NCBI GenBank assembly: GCA_040754075.1
Contig: JBFMDH010000037.1
Coordinates: 1-64,000, forward strand
Source of the DNA: Acidobacteriota bacterium
GTDB lineage: Bacteria > Acidobacteriota > Blastocatellia > UBA7656
Reading direction: 5' to 3'
Length of the DNA: 64,000 nt
Positions 44,087-52,808 of the stretch are shown in pieces (position 1 is the stretch's first letter; each line of letters starts with the position of its first letter). Made by a program: the position numbers and the translations under genes. Under the pieces are notes generated by a model. That model was not told the DNA's origin and made no database searches. It saw nothing but the letters and a program-made list of their open reading frames with translations.

Positions 44087-44520
44087 GGAGCGGGTCTGTA
44101 AGCCGAATTTTGTACTCGTTTTTGACTGACTTGCGCCTGAGCGCAAGCCTTATCAAAGTTGAGCGACGGTCATTCATCTAGGCGTTGAATTGCTTCAACG
44201 CTCAAGCGACCTACCCGAAAACGCCGCGCTTTTGCCTGGGCAAAAACGCATTGGACGAGCCGCCCTCTTAGCGTTTCCCTATTTGGTCTTGCACCGCAGA
44301 GAGTTTGCCTAGCCGCAAAGTGTCGCCACCCGCGCTGGTAAGCTCTTACCTCACCGTTTCACCCATCACCCGCACTTTCCTAAGAAAGCCGCTGGCTGGT
44401 CTGTTCTCTGTTGCACTTGTCGTCGGGTCGCCCCGCCCGGCCGTTAGCCGGTCTGCTGCCCTGTGGTGTTCGGACTTTCCTCTCGCTTACAATAAGCCAG
44501 CGACCGTCCGACCCACTCCA
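44087..44520 (-). ncRNA. rnpB: RNase P RNA, bacterial type A
   Basis: Read on the minus strand, the conserved landmarks occur in order: GAGGAAAGTCCGAACACC (P4 5' strand region) near the 5' end, then CAGGGCAG, GGTGAAACGGTGAGGTAAG, AGACCAAATAGGGAAACGC, GGGTAGGTCGCTTGAG, and a 3' end with AAATTCGGCTTACAGACCCG. The ends (GGAGTGGGTCGGACGG at the 5' side and CCCGCTCC at the 3' side) pair to form P1. The length, about 434 bases, is in the range of type A RNAs. It is the RNA subunit that cleaves the 5' leader of pre-tRNAs. End positions are accurate to about five bases. Confidence 0.95.
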
Positions 44521-44533
44521 AATAACCATTGCC

Positions 44534-44539
44534 AGTATA
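44534..44539 (-). promoter_or_regulatory. Candidate -10 box of rnpB
   Basis: TATACT on the minus strand, about 14 bases before the start of the RNase P RNA. The region at the -35 position is T-rich without a good hexamer. Confidence 0.4.
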
Positions 44540-44560
44540 GCACGCTTCAAAAAGAAAAAT

Positions 44561-44584
44561 AAAAAGGCGCGTTGAACTCGCGCC
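44561..44584 (-). terminator. Terminator of the propeller/IPT gene
   Basis: GGCGCG (44566-44571) and CGCGCC (44579-44584) form a 6-bp stem. On the minus strand TTTTTATTTTTC follows. It separates the large secreted-protein gene from rnpB. Confidence 0.75.
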
Positions 44585-44632
44585 TCGATTGAAGAGAGAT
44601 AATGCCCAACAACTTCTTTGAGTTTTTATGGC

Positions 44633-47380
44633 TTATTCATCTTTGCCCGACGCCACCTCGCTATGCTGTACGTCGGCGACTTTCGAGCGAATATCGCCGG
44701 GATTGATGACCCGAATTGAAAAACTGCCGAGCGCAGCAGCTTTGCGAGTTGGCATCACCAGCGAGATTTGACCCGCTTTCACATTGACCGGCGCCTGTTG
44801 TCGGATAACTTCGCCCGCTTTAATAAATTCAATCACCGCGCCTCTGCGGAAATTCGACCCGTCAATCAGCAATCGACTATTGGCTGCATCACCGGTAATC
44901 GGATTCAAGACAACATTCCTGATTAACGGCTCGGAAACCTTGAGCGCGTAAATTTCGGAATCCACGCCGGTCGCGCGATTCGGGTTGACGACCTTAACCT
45001 GCACTTCACCGGGTTTTGCCAGGAAGCGTTTCAACTTGCCGATGAAATTGACGATAATTTGCGTTTTGGAAACGAATTTCACGCGCACACGGTCAACGCG
45101 AATGGTTTGCCCTTTGCCGTCACTCAGAAACACTCGTGCCCCGCGACGGAAGTTTTCACCATTGATTGTAACTTTCGTACCGCGTATACCGGCGGCGATT
45201 TCGTTCGGTGTCGAGGATTTGATTTCCGGGGCGCGGGCTTCCAGATTCAAGGCATTCGACACATCGCCGCCCGTATTGCGAACTGTGACCGCAAGGGTTT
45301 TCGCCTGCTGCGCGAATCTGCCGGGAACGGTTGCGACGATTAATTTGTCGCTGATGCGTTTGGTAAGCGAAACGGGAATGGTTTCGCCATTAATTTCCAC
45401 GCGCGTCGTTGCATTGAAATGCTCGCCGCTGATTTTTAAACTGAAACTGCTGTCGCCCGCGACAATCACATCATTGTAAGGTTTTACCTCGCTGATGCTT
45501 GGACTGACAACGCTCAGAGTTTTGGCATTCGATGCGAGTTCAGGGGTTGCAACATCTCTGACCTCTATAGAAAGTTGCTTGATGGAACGCGCCATTTCTG
45601 CCGTGACCCGCGCCTGCAATTCGCCATCGGCTTTTAAAGCGGTTTCCAATTGTTGCCCTTCAACAAAGATTGCCGAACTCTGGCGGAAATTTTTGCCTTT
45701 CACTTTAATCGTGAAATTCGATGCCGGCGAAGGCACTTCCTGCGGGCTGATGGAATCAATGAGCGGCGCTTGCGGTTTAATCACCCGCAAACTTACGGGC
45801 GGCGAAATCGACTCATCAGCGCGTTTCACCTGCACAGTAATTTCGCCTAAGTTTTTGAATAAGGATTTCGGCAATGCGGCGGCGAGTTGTTTGCCACCGT
45901 TGAACGAATCGGTCGCCACCTCTACCCCGTTCACTAAAAGCGCCGCCCCTTCCGAAAAATTTTCACCATCAACGGCGATGCGCAAGTTGTTATTCAAACC
46001 TTGCTCGACGGCTTCGGGTTTGATGGTCTTGATGGTCGGCAGCAAATCCACCGGCGCGTTGGTTTCCGCTTCTACGGTTTCAAACGAGGTGATGACAATT
46101 TCGTCGCCGCCGGAATTTGAACGCACTGCGGCGACTTTTTTACCGGCGTCGCTTACGACCAACCGGCGCAATTCATTGCCGACCACCTGATAGGATTCGA
46201 GTTCGCCGGTTGCCGTGCTGAAAGCAAAGAGCACGCCGGTTGTTGAAGCGATAAATGCGGTGGTTCCGGCTTCATTGAAAGCAAGGTTATTGGCGGTCGA
46301 AAATTCAATGCCTTCGGGCGGTGTAAACTGGGTCTTGATGGCGAGCTTTTTATCCTGTTTGGCAATAATGGTCGCGCCACCCGATTTCACATTAATCGGG
46401 CGACGAATGCGGGTAACGCCAATGCATTCGAGATCGTTGAGGTCTTTGGCTACGGAAATTCTTTGCGGCGCGTCAACCGAAAGGGTATCAATCAACGAAC
46501 CATCTTCGACATTGACGGCATAAAGTTTGTCGCCATCGCCAGCCGCCATATAAACGCTTGCGCCATCCAGGCTGAATGCAGGATTGTTGGTCTCTTCAAA
46601 CCGCGCGTCCGCAGGCGTGAATTGACCGCTCGAAATCAATTGCCCGTCATCATTCAATTTAATCAATGAGAGGGTATTGGCAGCGGCGCTCGCAATTGCC
46701 AGTTGGCGACGCGCGCCATCATCAAAAAACGCCATTTCCGAAGGTCGCCCGATGAGCGGGAATTGCGAAACCAGTTGCCCGCGTTCAAGGCTGAATGCAT
46801 AGAGCGTCGGTTCGTTGAAACTCGCAGCGATGACGCAGAATTTACCGTCGCGTGAAAGATAGGCTTGGGTTTTTGGGGTGATTTGCGCGTCGTTTGGCAA
46901 AATAAAAATCGAGCGCAATTCCAGTTGTTTGGATTTCGTCGCGTCAATGATGCTGACGGTCGCGGGATTTCCGGCAGTCGGCAAATTCGCCGCCGGCACG
47001 GCAATCAAACGGCGTTCGCTGTTTTCAATCAAGGTGATTGGGCCAACCGATTCGCCCACCACGATGGAAGATAAAATCTTTCCGGTTGAGGTATTAAACG
47101 AAAGCAGCGAGCCATCGGTGATCGAAGAGACAAAGCCGATTTTACCGTTCGCAGAGATAACCGGTTGCGCGTTTTCATCGAGAATCGAGTATGATGGCAA
47201 AACGATTTTGCGCGATTGTCCGAGTTTGACTTTATCGGTTCCGGCTTGAACGGCAATCAGACTGATGATTAAACAATAGAGCAGCGCCTGTGCGAAGGTT
47301 TTCTTAAATTTCACCGATCTAAAACTCCCAGAAAGATTGACTCCACCCGGTGAGGTGGGGGCGACGAAGCTTAGGCTCAC
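44633..47380 (-). CDS. Large secreted beta-propeller plus IPT/TIG-repeat protein
   Basis: Up to 915 residues. The N-terminal half (about 60-450) has repeated propeller blades (for example GKIGFVSSITDGSLLSFNTS and ASVYMAAGDGDKLYAVNVED), like YVTN-type surface propellers. The second half has about five IPT/TIG-type Ig-like domains, each with a GxNF-type turn (IAVDGENFSEGAALLVNG; VKGKNFRQSSAIFVEG; VTINGENFRRGARVFLSD; LIDGSNFRRGAVIEFIKA). A hydrophobic segment (FAQALLYCLIISLIAVQAG) is the signal peptide. The ATG at 47380 has no good ribosome-binding site; a GTG at 47314 just before FKKTFAQ, with GGGAG upstream, is an equal or better start. Probably a surface or extracellular protein. Confidence 0.8.
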   Translation of the reverse strand: MSLSFVAPTSPGGVNLSGSFRSVKFKKTFAQALLYCLIISLIAVQAGTDKVKLGQSRKIVLPSYSILDENAQPVISANGKIGFVSSITDGSLLSFNTSTGKILSSIVVGESVGPITLIENSERRLIAVPAANLPTAGNPATVSIIDATKSKQLELRSIFILPNDAQITPKTQAYLSRDGKFCVIAASFNEPTLYAFSLERGQLVSQFPLIGRPSEMAFFDDGARRQLAIASAAANTLSLIKLNDDGQLISSGQFTPADARFEETNNPAFSLDGASVYMAAGDGDKLYAVNVEDGSLIDTLSVDAPQRISVAKDLNDLECIGVTRIRRPINVKSGGATIIAKQDKKLAIKTQFTPPEGIEFSTANNLAFNEAGTTAFIASTTGVLFAFSTATGELESYQVVGNELRRLVVSDAGKKVAAVRSNSGGDEIVITSFETVEAETNAPVDLLPTIKTIKPEAVEQGLNNNLRIAVDGENFSEGAALLVNGVEVATDSFNGGKQLAAALPKSLFKNLGEITVQVKRADESISPPVSLRVIKPQAPLIDSISPQEVPSPASNFTIKVKGKNFRQSSAIFVEGQQLETALKADGELQARVTAEMARSIKQLSIEVRDVATPELASNAKTLSVVSPSISEVKPYNDVIVAGDSSFSLKISGEHFNATTRVEINGETIPVSLTKRISDKLIVATVPGRFAQQAKTLAVTVRNTGGDVSNALNLEARAPEIKSSTPNEIAAGIRGTKVTINGENFRRGARVFLSDGKGQTIRVDRVRVKFVSKTQIIVNFIGKLKRFLAKPGEVQVKVVNPNRATGVDSEIYALKVSEPLIRNVVLNPITGDAANSRLLIDGSNFRRGAVIEFIKAGEVIRQQAPVNVKAGQISLVMPTRKAAALGSFSIRVINPGDIRSKVADVQHSEVASGKDE

Positions 47381-47536
47381 ATACTAGGACTTTATCAAAC
47401 GCACCGCAAGCCGATATGGTGCAAAAATTTTACTAAAAAATCCCTTTGCCTGACCTGAGATGGGCAATCCTGAGACCATTTTCTGTCTTGTTGAGTAGCA
47501 TTTTAAATAAACCATTTCGTGCTCATCAAAGGAGTA

Positions 47537-47581
47537 GAGCCTGTGCAGAATTTTGATGGCATGATGCACAGGCTCCGTTTT
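47537..47581 (+). terminator. Terminator-like hairpin at the edge of the accessory island
   Basis: GAGCCTGTGC (47537-47546) and GCACAGGCTC (47566-47575) form a perfect 10-bp stem; CGTTTTT follows. No plus-strand gene lies upstream, so it may belong to lost DNA or insulate the cas1 fragment. Confidence 0.6.
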
Positions 47582-47586
47582 TCGGG

Positions 47587-47859
47587 ATGTCTCATCGAAA
47601 TACAACTGAACCTGTGAATGCAATGTTGAACTATGCCTATGCGGCTTTAGAGAGCCAAGTATTAATCGCGACCTTGGCTGCCGGACTCGATCCGACAATT
47701 GGCTATCTGCATTCCTATCGTCCGAACAGAAATTCATTGATTTATGATTTGATGGAACCCTTACGACCTAAAGTGGAGATGCAAATATTATCTGTCATTA
47801 AAACTTATACCTTTAGACAGAGTGATTTTCTCTCTCTGCAAAAGGAATCTGTCACCTAA
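47587..47859 (+). pseudogene. cas1: CRISPR-associated Cas1, C-terminal fragment
   Basis: A 90-residue frame that matches only the catalytic C-terminal domain of Cas1 (normally about 300-340 residues): EPVNAMLNYAYAALES, then AAGLDPTIGYLHSYRPNR and SLIYDLMEPLRPKVE, then a truncated end (FRQSDFLSL). The three metal-ligand positions of Cas1 appear present: Glu in ALES, His in GYLH and Asp in YDLMEP. The N-terminal beta-domain and the last helices are missing. No cas2, other cas gene or repeat array is near. It is best read as a relic of a lost CRISPR or Cas1-containing locus; a functional mini-Cas1 is unlikely. The ATG at 47587 lacks a ribosome-binding site. Confidence 0.75.
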
Positions 47860-47913
47860 ATCAGCAACTCGCAGCATACATGGTTCACTCCATAAAGTTG
47901 GACAAAGACATAG

Positions 47914-48056
47914 CAGCAATTCTCAGTTTGACCTGATCGCATCAGAATCAGAGTGAGTTTGGCGCAAGCGCCCTCGCTTCTTGAGCCTATTTTCAACAAT
48001 TGCAGTCCAATCAATGGGCTGACCGGCAGCGCCATTTTCCAAACTGAGAATTGCTG
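47914..48056. mobile_element. 143-bp MITE with 17-bp terminal inverted repeats and 9-bp target duplication
   Basis: CAGCAATTCTCAGTTTG (47914-47930) and its exact reverse complement (48040-48056) bound a 143-bp non-coding element. The nine bases outside each end are identical, AAGACATAG (47905-47913 and 48057-48065), the signature of a target-site duplication. There is no open frame inside. It is a miniature inverted-repeat element that would need a transposase in trans; a 9-bp duplication is made by several IS families, so the parent is not identified. It sits between the cas1 fragment and the helicase gene. Confidence 0.88.
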
Positions 48057-48125
48057 AAGACATAGAGAATCTGACTGCAAATCTACTCAGTACATCAGCA
48101 TGGTAATTGCTTCATTATTAGATAA

Positions 48126-51125
48126 CTAATGCATTAATGAAGAGTTGCCTTTAAACTCATTTAATAATCTGATTAAATCAGGATCAATTCTGCGGTTATC
48201 GCTGCCTCTAACAAACGCTAATACACTGTCTAGATCTTCTTTAAGAAGCCAACCTATAATATCTGTATCCAAATACGGTTTTCTCTTGTGATACTCTTTA
48301 GCAAGTCTAGTAGCGTCTACACGCTCCATATCCAATCTGACAAGCCGTAATGCATCATAATTTGGAACTCCTGCATCCACTAAGTAGGCTAAGGAAAGAA
48401 TTTCATCACTATAAGAAAATATGTTCCTTCGCTTCAATTCTTCTTCCACGAGGCGGTGAAACGCATATAATCCCCAAGGCAATAAATATTGTATTCTAGA
48501 GTAGATTACTTTTATTAGTTCCTCCAGAGAGTCTTTATATTCTGCTTTTGATTTCACACTTACCAAAGGAACTCCCGAAAGCCACTGTAAAATCACTTCT
48601 GTATATAGTCCTCCTAATTTGGGGCCTTCTAATTCAGCCATTCTTTTGGCTACTGGGCCAACAATATACTTGGCTTGATTAAAGTTAATTTTCCCGCCGA
48701 TCATTACCTTTCTCATTTGTTTAAGTTCCCAATTAGATAAGTTGAGTACATAATCACGTAAGTCAGATAAAGTCTCTATAGATAAACCAAGTTCTGCAAT
48801 CATATCAACCGAAGGTGCGCCAGGTTCAGCTAAAAACTTATCAACTACTTCAGTTTGGGATTGAATCAGCTGAGTTGCAATTTGTATCTCAGCGTCATCT
48901 AAATGTCTTAATGCAAATGAGCCTTCTAGTATTTGTTCTGGGAACATAAACTGTTTAGACGTTTTTGCATGTATTATACCAACGCGAAGTAGATTTATTG
49001 TTCCTCGCACTTTTCTTGTTATATTTTCTGGAAGTGCAACAGTCTCTAAAGTATCTAGCGTGAATTCCTTAGCATCAATGCTCCTTGATATTTCTTTAAT
49101 ATTTTCAGCCAGCGCACTATGCACAGGATCTATTCCTTTCATTGAGGGATCAAGGTAATTCTCAACTACAGCATTTACCTTTTCTGCACCTAGACTTGGC
49201 TCAAAAAGTATGGCTTGCCCTTCTCTATCAAAACCTGGACGACCAGCCCGACCAGCAATGTTCCAAAACGATCTTGGTGTAACCGGATTGTACCTTGCAG
49301 GTTTCCCTTTTTCCGGCGGTTCTCGTAAAGCCAGTGATTGGACAATAACTGATGAAAAAGGGAAGTTCACTCCTTCCGCTAATGTCGTTGTCGCATATAC
49401 ATAGTCAACATAATTCTGACGAATAGCTTCCTCCACAGACTGTCTTACGCGAGGAGGTAAACCAGCATGGTGATAAACTATGCGATTCTTCAGGAGAATA
49501 CGCATCTCTACAGATGCATACATTTCTCGTTCTAGCCTGGAATCTAATCTTTGAATTGTATCTGATTTATTTTCGTCTTCTGTTAATTTCTTCAAAAACC
49601 CATTTTCTTCTAACCAAATGCCTGTTTTCTTAGCCAAACTTTCACAAGTCCCTTTCCCTTTTGCCACAATTAAGACAGGGCCTACTCGACTTACTTTCTC
49701 AGCTAATTGGATTAACTGTTTCTCCTGTGTTTTTTCTAGAGAATCGACAATCCTAATTGAGGTGTTATCGGAGTAGTCGATCCAGCCTCCTTTCGCATTT
49801 TGCTTTTTAACGTGATAGACGCCAGCACGCATGCGTGTTGATCGCCTATCAGCAACAAGACCGCCTGGATTATCCCCTAGCCATTCAGCAAGCTCATCTA
49901 CATTTGGTGCAACTGCGGAAAGAAATACTATTCTCGTTTGTACTTTATATAAATTTCTAATTCTCCATAAATATAACTCAAGCAAAACTCCTCGATTTCC
50001 AGATTCGATATGATGCGCCTCATCTACAATGATCAAAGAAGCATTTGCCATGAAATCTACTCCCAATCGTAATAGTAAATCTGCTTTCTCTGGAGTTAAT
50101 ACCGCAACTGAGCAGGTTGCTATTTCTTTTTCTTCCGTTGTATTAAGCTCAATCATTTGTGGGCTAACTTGCACCACTGAAAAATTGAGAGGGGCAAAAA
50201 CATCGCTTAGCTCTGAGCAGATTTCCTGAACGAGAGCCTTAGAAGGAACAATATAAAGAATCTTTGTCTCAGGGTTATCGAGTAGTGTTTTTGCAATTAA
50301 TAGTCTGGCAAGAAAAGTTTTCCCTGTTCCTGTTGGTGCGGCGAATCCCCAACTATCATAATGATAATTCACAAGTCCTGCTTGAATTGCTTGAACCTGT
50401 GTAGCCCAAAGTTCGGCTGGAAATTTCATTTCCCTAAGATAGGGTAATAAATCGTGTTCAACATTAGATCGAGTTGCATAAGATCGCCGCTTATTAATAA
50501 TTGCAGCGAAAGCATTAATTTCTGTAGTGCTCATACCAATCGAAAGTTCTTTAGCTAGATTGGCAAGTATTTGGGATGCGAATTTATCTGGTGCTTGTTC
50601 TTCTCCTTGCTCATATTCTGCAAGTCGTAAAGCATCATAGGAAAGAACTAGATCTAATTCAGTTACATTCGCTTTAACAGGGGCAGAGCGATATTTTTTC
50701 ATTTCCCCATTAACTCCCAAATTTGAAAAGAAACCTTTTCTAGAAAATAAATCACCAAGTAATCCGGTTAAATCTTGTTCTTTCAAGATAGCAGAACTTA
50801 AGGCTGGTAATTCAGCAAGTTCATAAAGTAAAGCAGACCTTATCCGCATTTTTCTTTGGGTTATTTCTGAAAGGTCTTTATAACTTGAAAGTAATTCTGC
50901 TATTTCACCCGCAATAGAGCACAAATTTAGAGCGTCGTTAGACTTCCAACCAGGAGCACTGGATAGAACACTTTCTACGAAATAAGATAAACGAGCAACA
51001 GATCCATTACCAGATGGAAATTTTTGACCATAGCGATGCATCGCCAGTGATTGTCGAACCCATTGCAGATCACTAATAAAATCATGGTTATTTAAAACAG
51101 ACTTGATTTCGTCTATTACAAACAT
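48126..51125 (-). CDS. HamB-like superfamily 2 helicase (Hachiman-type defence)
   Basis: A 999-residue Ski2/Hel308-like helicase. Seen: an N-terminal helical region (1-230), Walker A APTGTGKT (263-270, Lys269), VPSKALVQE, Walker B DEAHH (368-372), FLSAVAPN (motif III), YHHAGLPPRVRQSVEEAI and YVYATTTLAEGVNFP (IV-V), and RAGRPGFDREGQAI (VI). A long C-terminal helical part (about 640-999) follows. The gene starts 10 bases inside the end of the nuclease-like gene, so the two are translationally coupled. A nuclease plus a large Ski2-type helicase in this order is the layout of the Hachiman anti-phage system (HamA-HamB), where HamB unwinds DNA and controls the HamA nuclease. Low GC compared with the flanks suggests transfer. 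Confidence 0.72.
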   Translation of the reverse strand: MFVIDEIKSVLNNHDFISDLQWVRQSLAMHRYGQKFPSGNGSVARLSYFVESVLSSAPGWKSNDALNLCSIAGEIAELLSSYKDLSEITQRKMRIRSALLYELAELPALSSAILKEQDLTGLLGDLFSRKGFFSNLGVNGEMKKYRSAPVKANVTELDLVLSYDALRLAEYEQGEEQAPDKFASQILANLAKELSIGMSTTEINAFAAIINKRRSYATRSNVEHDLLPYLREMKFPAELWATQVQAIQAGLVNYHYDSWGFAAPTGTGKTFLARLLIAKTLLDNPETKILYIVPSKALVQEICSELSDVFAPLNFSVVQVSPQMIELNTTEEKEIATCSVAVLTPEKADLLLRLGVDFMANASLIIVDEAHHIESGNRGVLLELYLWRIRNLYKVQTRIVFLSAVAPNVDELAEWLGDNPGGLVADRRSTRMRAGVYHVKKQNAKGGWIDYSDNTSIRIVDSLEKTQEKQLIQLAEKVSRVGPVLIVAKGKGTCESLAKKTGIWLEENGFLKKLTEDENKSDTIQRLDSRLEREMYASVEMRILLKNRIVYHHAGLPPRVRQSVEEAIRQNYVDYVYATTTLAEGVNFPFSSVIVQSLALREPPEKGKPARYNPVTPRSFWNIAGRAGRPGFDREGQAILFEPSLGAEKVNAVVENYLDPSMKGIDPVHSALAENIKEISRSIDAKEFTLDTLETVALPENITRKVRGTINLLRVGIIHAKTSKQFMFPEQILEGSFALRHLDDAEIQIATQLIQSQTEVVDKFLAEPGAPSVDMIAELGLSIETLSDLRDYVLNLSNWELKQMRKVMIGGKINFNQAKYIVGPVAKRMAELEGPKLGGLYTEVILQWLSGVPLVSVKSKAEYKDSLEELIKVIYSRIQYLLPWGLYAFHRLVEEELKRRNIFSYSDEILSLAYLVDAGVPNYDALRLVRLDMERVDATRLAKEYHKRKPYLDTDIIGWLLKEDLDSVLAFVRGSDNRRIDPDLIRLLNEFKGNSSLMH

Positions 51126-51937
51126 GATTTCCTCACTTGATCAATTTTGTCATACACGGATTTCGCAAGATCAGGAATTTCTTCTATGCACAGCACATCA
51201 ATTTCAATTTTCTTTTTGTTTTTTCGAGTTGCAAGTATAGATATTTCATCATCTAGTTTAGTTGATAGGTCAATAATTGCGAAACCAACATAATGAATCT
51301 TAGAATTGGAGTACGGTAATAATGCTTTACGTACTCTTGTTCGCTCAGGTTCTGAAAGACCTTCGATTCTATCTTTTGCCGCACCAAGATCAAAATCCCT
51401 GTCCACAGTAGAGTATTCATTGAGTGAGTTGAATATATCAGCAAAACAGGATTTATCATGATTAGCAGGTAGCCCGTCCGCAGAAGTCTTCATACTTGAT
51501 TTCACCTCTACAAATACGAACTCTACTGGATCAGAAAGTGGTTTATAAAGAACTAAATCCATCTTGTTGGCATTACCATTTTGTGTAGTTAAAAGTGATA
51601 ATTTGCTATACAGTTTTTTTAACCCAATTACTTCTTCAGCAAATACGCCAGCAGTTATTTCGCAGAAATGTGATTCTATAAAAGATAGAGCATCGGGTAG
51701 TCGATTAAGAGTGTCAATAATTGGTGTAAAGAATAATTCATCTTCAAAGCTTTTCTGAATTTGTGAAGGCTCTCGATAGAAAAAAGGGATCTTTTCAAAT
51801 AGATATTTATCTAATTTAATACCATTATTATTTCGGATTAATTCTGAAATGTAGACCGCCCGAACCATAGTCTTGGGGCAAGTAAAAGATGTACGGCAGA
51901 CTCTAACAAACTGTCCTAATCCGCTATTGGATAACAT
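51116..51937 (-). CDS. HamA-like (DUF1837-like) nuclease of a Hachiman-type system
   Basis: A 273-residue protein. The middle carries a PD-(D/E)XK-type nuclease signature: a helix with Glu101/Glu102, then KMDLVLYKP (Asp127) and VFVEVKSS (Glu144, Lys146). This matches the order and spacing I recall for HamA/DUF1837 proteins (acidic helix, Asp strand, E-x-K strand). A Ser/Asn-rich segment and a beta strand (YVGFAIIDLSTKL) follow. The start is the ATG at 51937; a second ATG at 51868 is possible. Assignment as HamA rests on this motif and on the coupled helicase gene; other nuclease-helicase defence pairs cannot be excluded without a profile search. Confidence 0.6.
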   Translation of the reverse strand: MLSNSGLGQFVRVCRTSFTCPKTMVRAVYISELIRNNNGIKLDKYLFEKIPFFYREPSQIQKSFEDELFFTPIIDTLNRLPDALSFIESHFCEITAGVFAEEVIGLKKLYSKLSLLTTQNGNANKMDLVLYKPLSDPVEFVFVEVKSSMKTSADGLPANHDKSCFADIFNSLNEYSTVDRDFDLGAAKDRIEGLSEPERTRVRKALLPYSNSKIHYVGFAIIDLSTKLDDEISILATRKNKKKIEIDVLCIEEIPDLAKSVYDKIDQVRKSCL

Positions 51938-52291
51938 TATTGCTCTGACTCCACGTAGCTAACAGTAATCAAAATCCCTCAAATTTTGTTTCATTCAGGC
52001 ATTACTTAGTTTAGAACTGACTGGGTTTTAGGTGGCTATGAGCTTGTAGATGATTAATCTATTCTCACCCCTAAAGTGATTAACAAAATAATCTAAAACT
52101 AGGCAGAATTAATATGCCAATATTAAATCAAACTTTCTGCCAATTTTATAAAACCAAGACATTGGTATTACGATGGTAGGGTTTTACTATTTATTAGGTT
52201 CGATGTCAATGTATCTTTCCGTCATAATTTTGCAATAACTTTAAACACAATTAAATATGCAGAACCATAATTACTAAAACGGAGTTTGAGA
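51938..52291. other. AT-rich region upstream of the defence pair
   Basis: About 350 bases, strongly AT-rich, without a recognised gene. It should contain the promoter of the nuclease-helicase pair, but no convincing hexamer pair was picked out. It borders the IS3 remnant. Confidence 0.45.
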
Positions 52292-52464
52292 TGGTCCTAA
52301 TTTGACGGACACCAGTATTGCTTAAACAATGAAAGATTATGAAAACACAAAAAGCAAAACTGGCTCGTCGAAAATATGATGAGGAGTTCAAACTCCAGTC
52401 CCTCAAGATGATTGACAATGGGCAGTCGGTTCGCTCAACGGCTCAAATTCAAGTTTCCATTTAA
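52292..52464 (+). mobile_element. IS3-family remnant: left end and truncated OrfA
   Basis: Begins with TGGTCCTAATTTGACGGACA at 52292, which looks like an IS3-type left terminal repeat. Then a 41-codon frame (52339-52464) encodes RRKYDEEFKLQSLKMIDNG, then QSVRSTAQIQ: the helix-turn-helix start of an IS3 OrfA transposase (S-x-EFK-x-x-x-L pattern). The frame ends early and no OrfB or right end follows. It is an inactive scar at the right edge of the accessory island. Confidence 0.7.
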
Positions 52465-52549
52465 GAGGATTAGAGTCCTAGAATATTCACGCCATTTAGA
52501 AAGTGTAGACATTTTTCGAGTATATCTATATCCCCTTTGAAACTTTTAA

Positions 52550-52579
52550 TTGACAGTGAGCGGTTTCGCAACGTATAAG
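52550..52579 (+). promoter_or_regulatory. Sigma-70-type promoter of the nadA transcript
   Basis: TTGACA (52550-52555) and TATAAG (52574-52579) with an 18-base spacer, 35 bases before the start of the small DNA-binding-type gene that leads nadA. Two TTTATATAA words follow just downstream, a possible operator. Confidence 0.7.
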
Positions 52580-52613
52580 ATTTATATAAATTTTATATAA
52601 TGAGTTTTTTGCT

Positions 52614-52808
52614 ATGCAAAAGAACAAAGTGAGAACCTATTCGGCGGCAGATCGCGATGTAGCAATGCTTGAAGCCGTCGCCCGCTATCACGGGTTGAAC
52701 AAAAGCGTTATGATTGTCAGTCTGATTCGCAAAGAATTCTGGCGAATCTTTCCCGCCGGCACGGATAAAATCAAAACCGACCGCGGGGCGAAAGTGGAGG
52801 AAAAATGA
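52614..52808 (+). CDS. Small ribbon-helix-helix-like protein leading nadA
   Basis: A 64-residue protein starting MQKNKVRTYSAADRDVAMLE. One short strand (VRTYS) followed by two helices (DVAMLEAVARYHG and KSVMIVSLIRKEFWRI) fits the Arc/CopG ribbon-helix-helix fold, a DNA-binding dimer. It overlaps nadA by four bases (ATGA), showing translational coupling. It may be a local regulator of quinolinate synthesis that binds the AT-rich words downstream of the promoter; this is inferred. The ribosome-binding site is weak. Confidence 0.65.
   Translation: MQKNKVRTYSAADRDVAMLEAVARYHGLNKSVMIVSLIRKEFWRIFPAGTDKIKTDRGAKVEEK

Noticed and set aside
44305-44562. Plus-strand frame inside the RNase P RNA region
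   Set aside because: The stretch is fully explained by rnpB landmarks on the other strand.
47384-47737. Minus-strand frame overlapping the cas1 fragment
   Set aside because: The plus-strand frame matches Cas1; the minus frame has no motif and spans the terminator-like hairpin.
47384-48125. CRISPR array next to the cas1 fragment
   Set aside because: No regularly spaced direct repeats were found here or elsewhere in the window; the only repeats are the inverted ends of the MITE.
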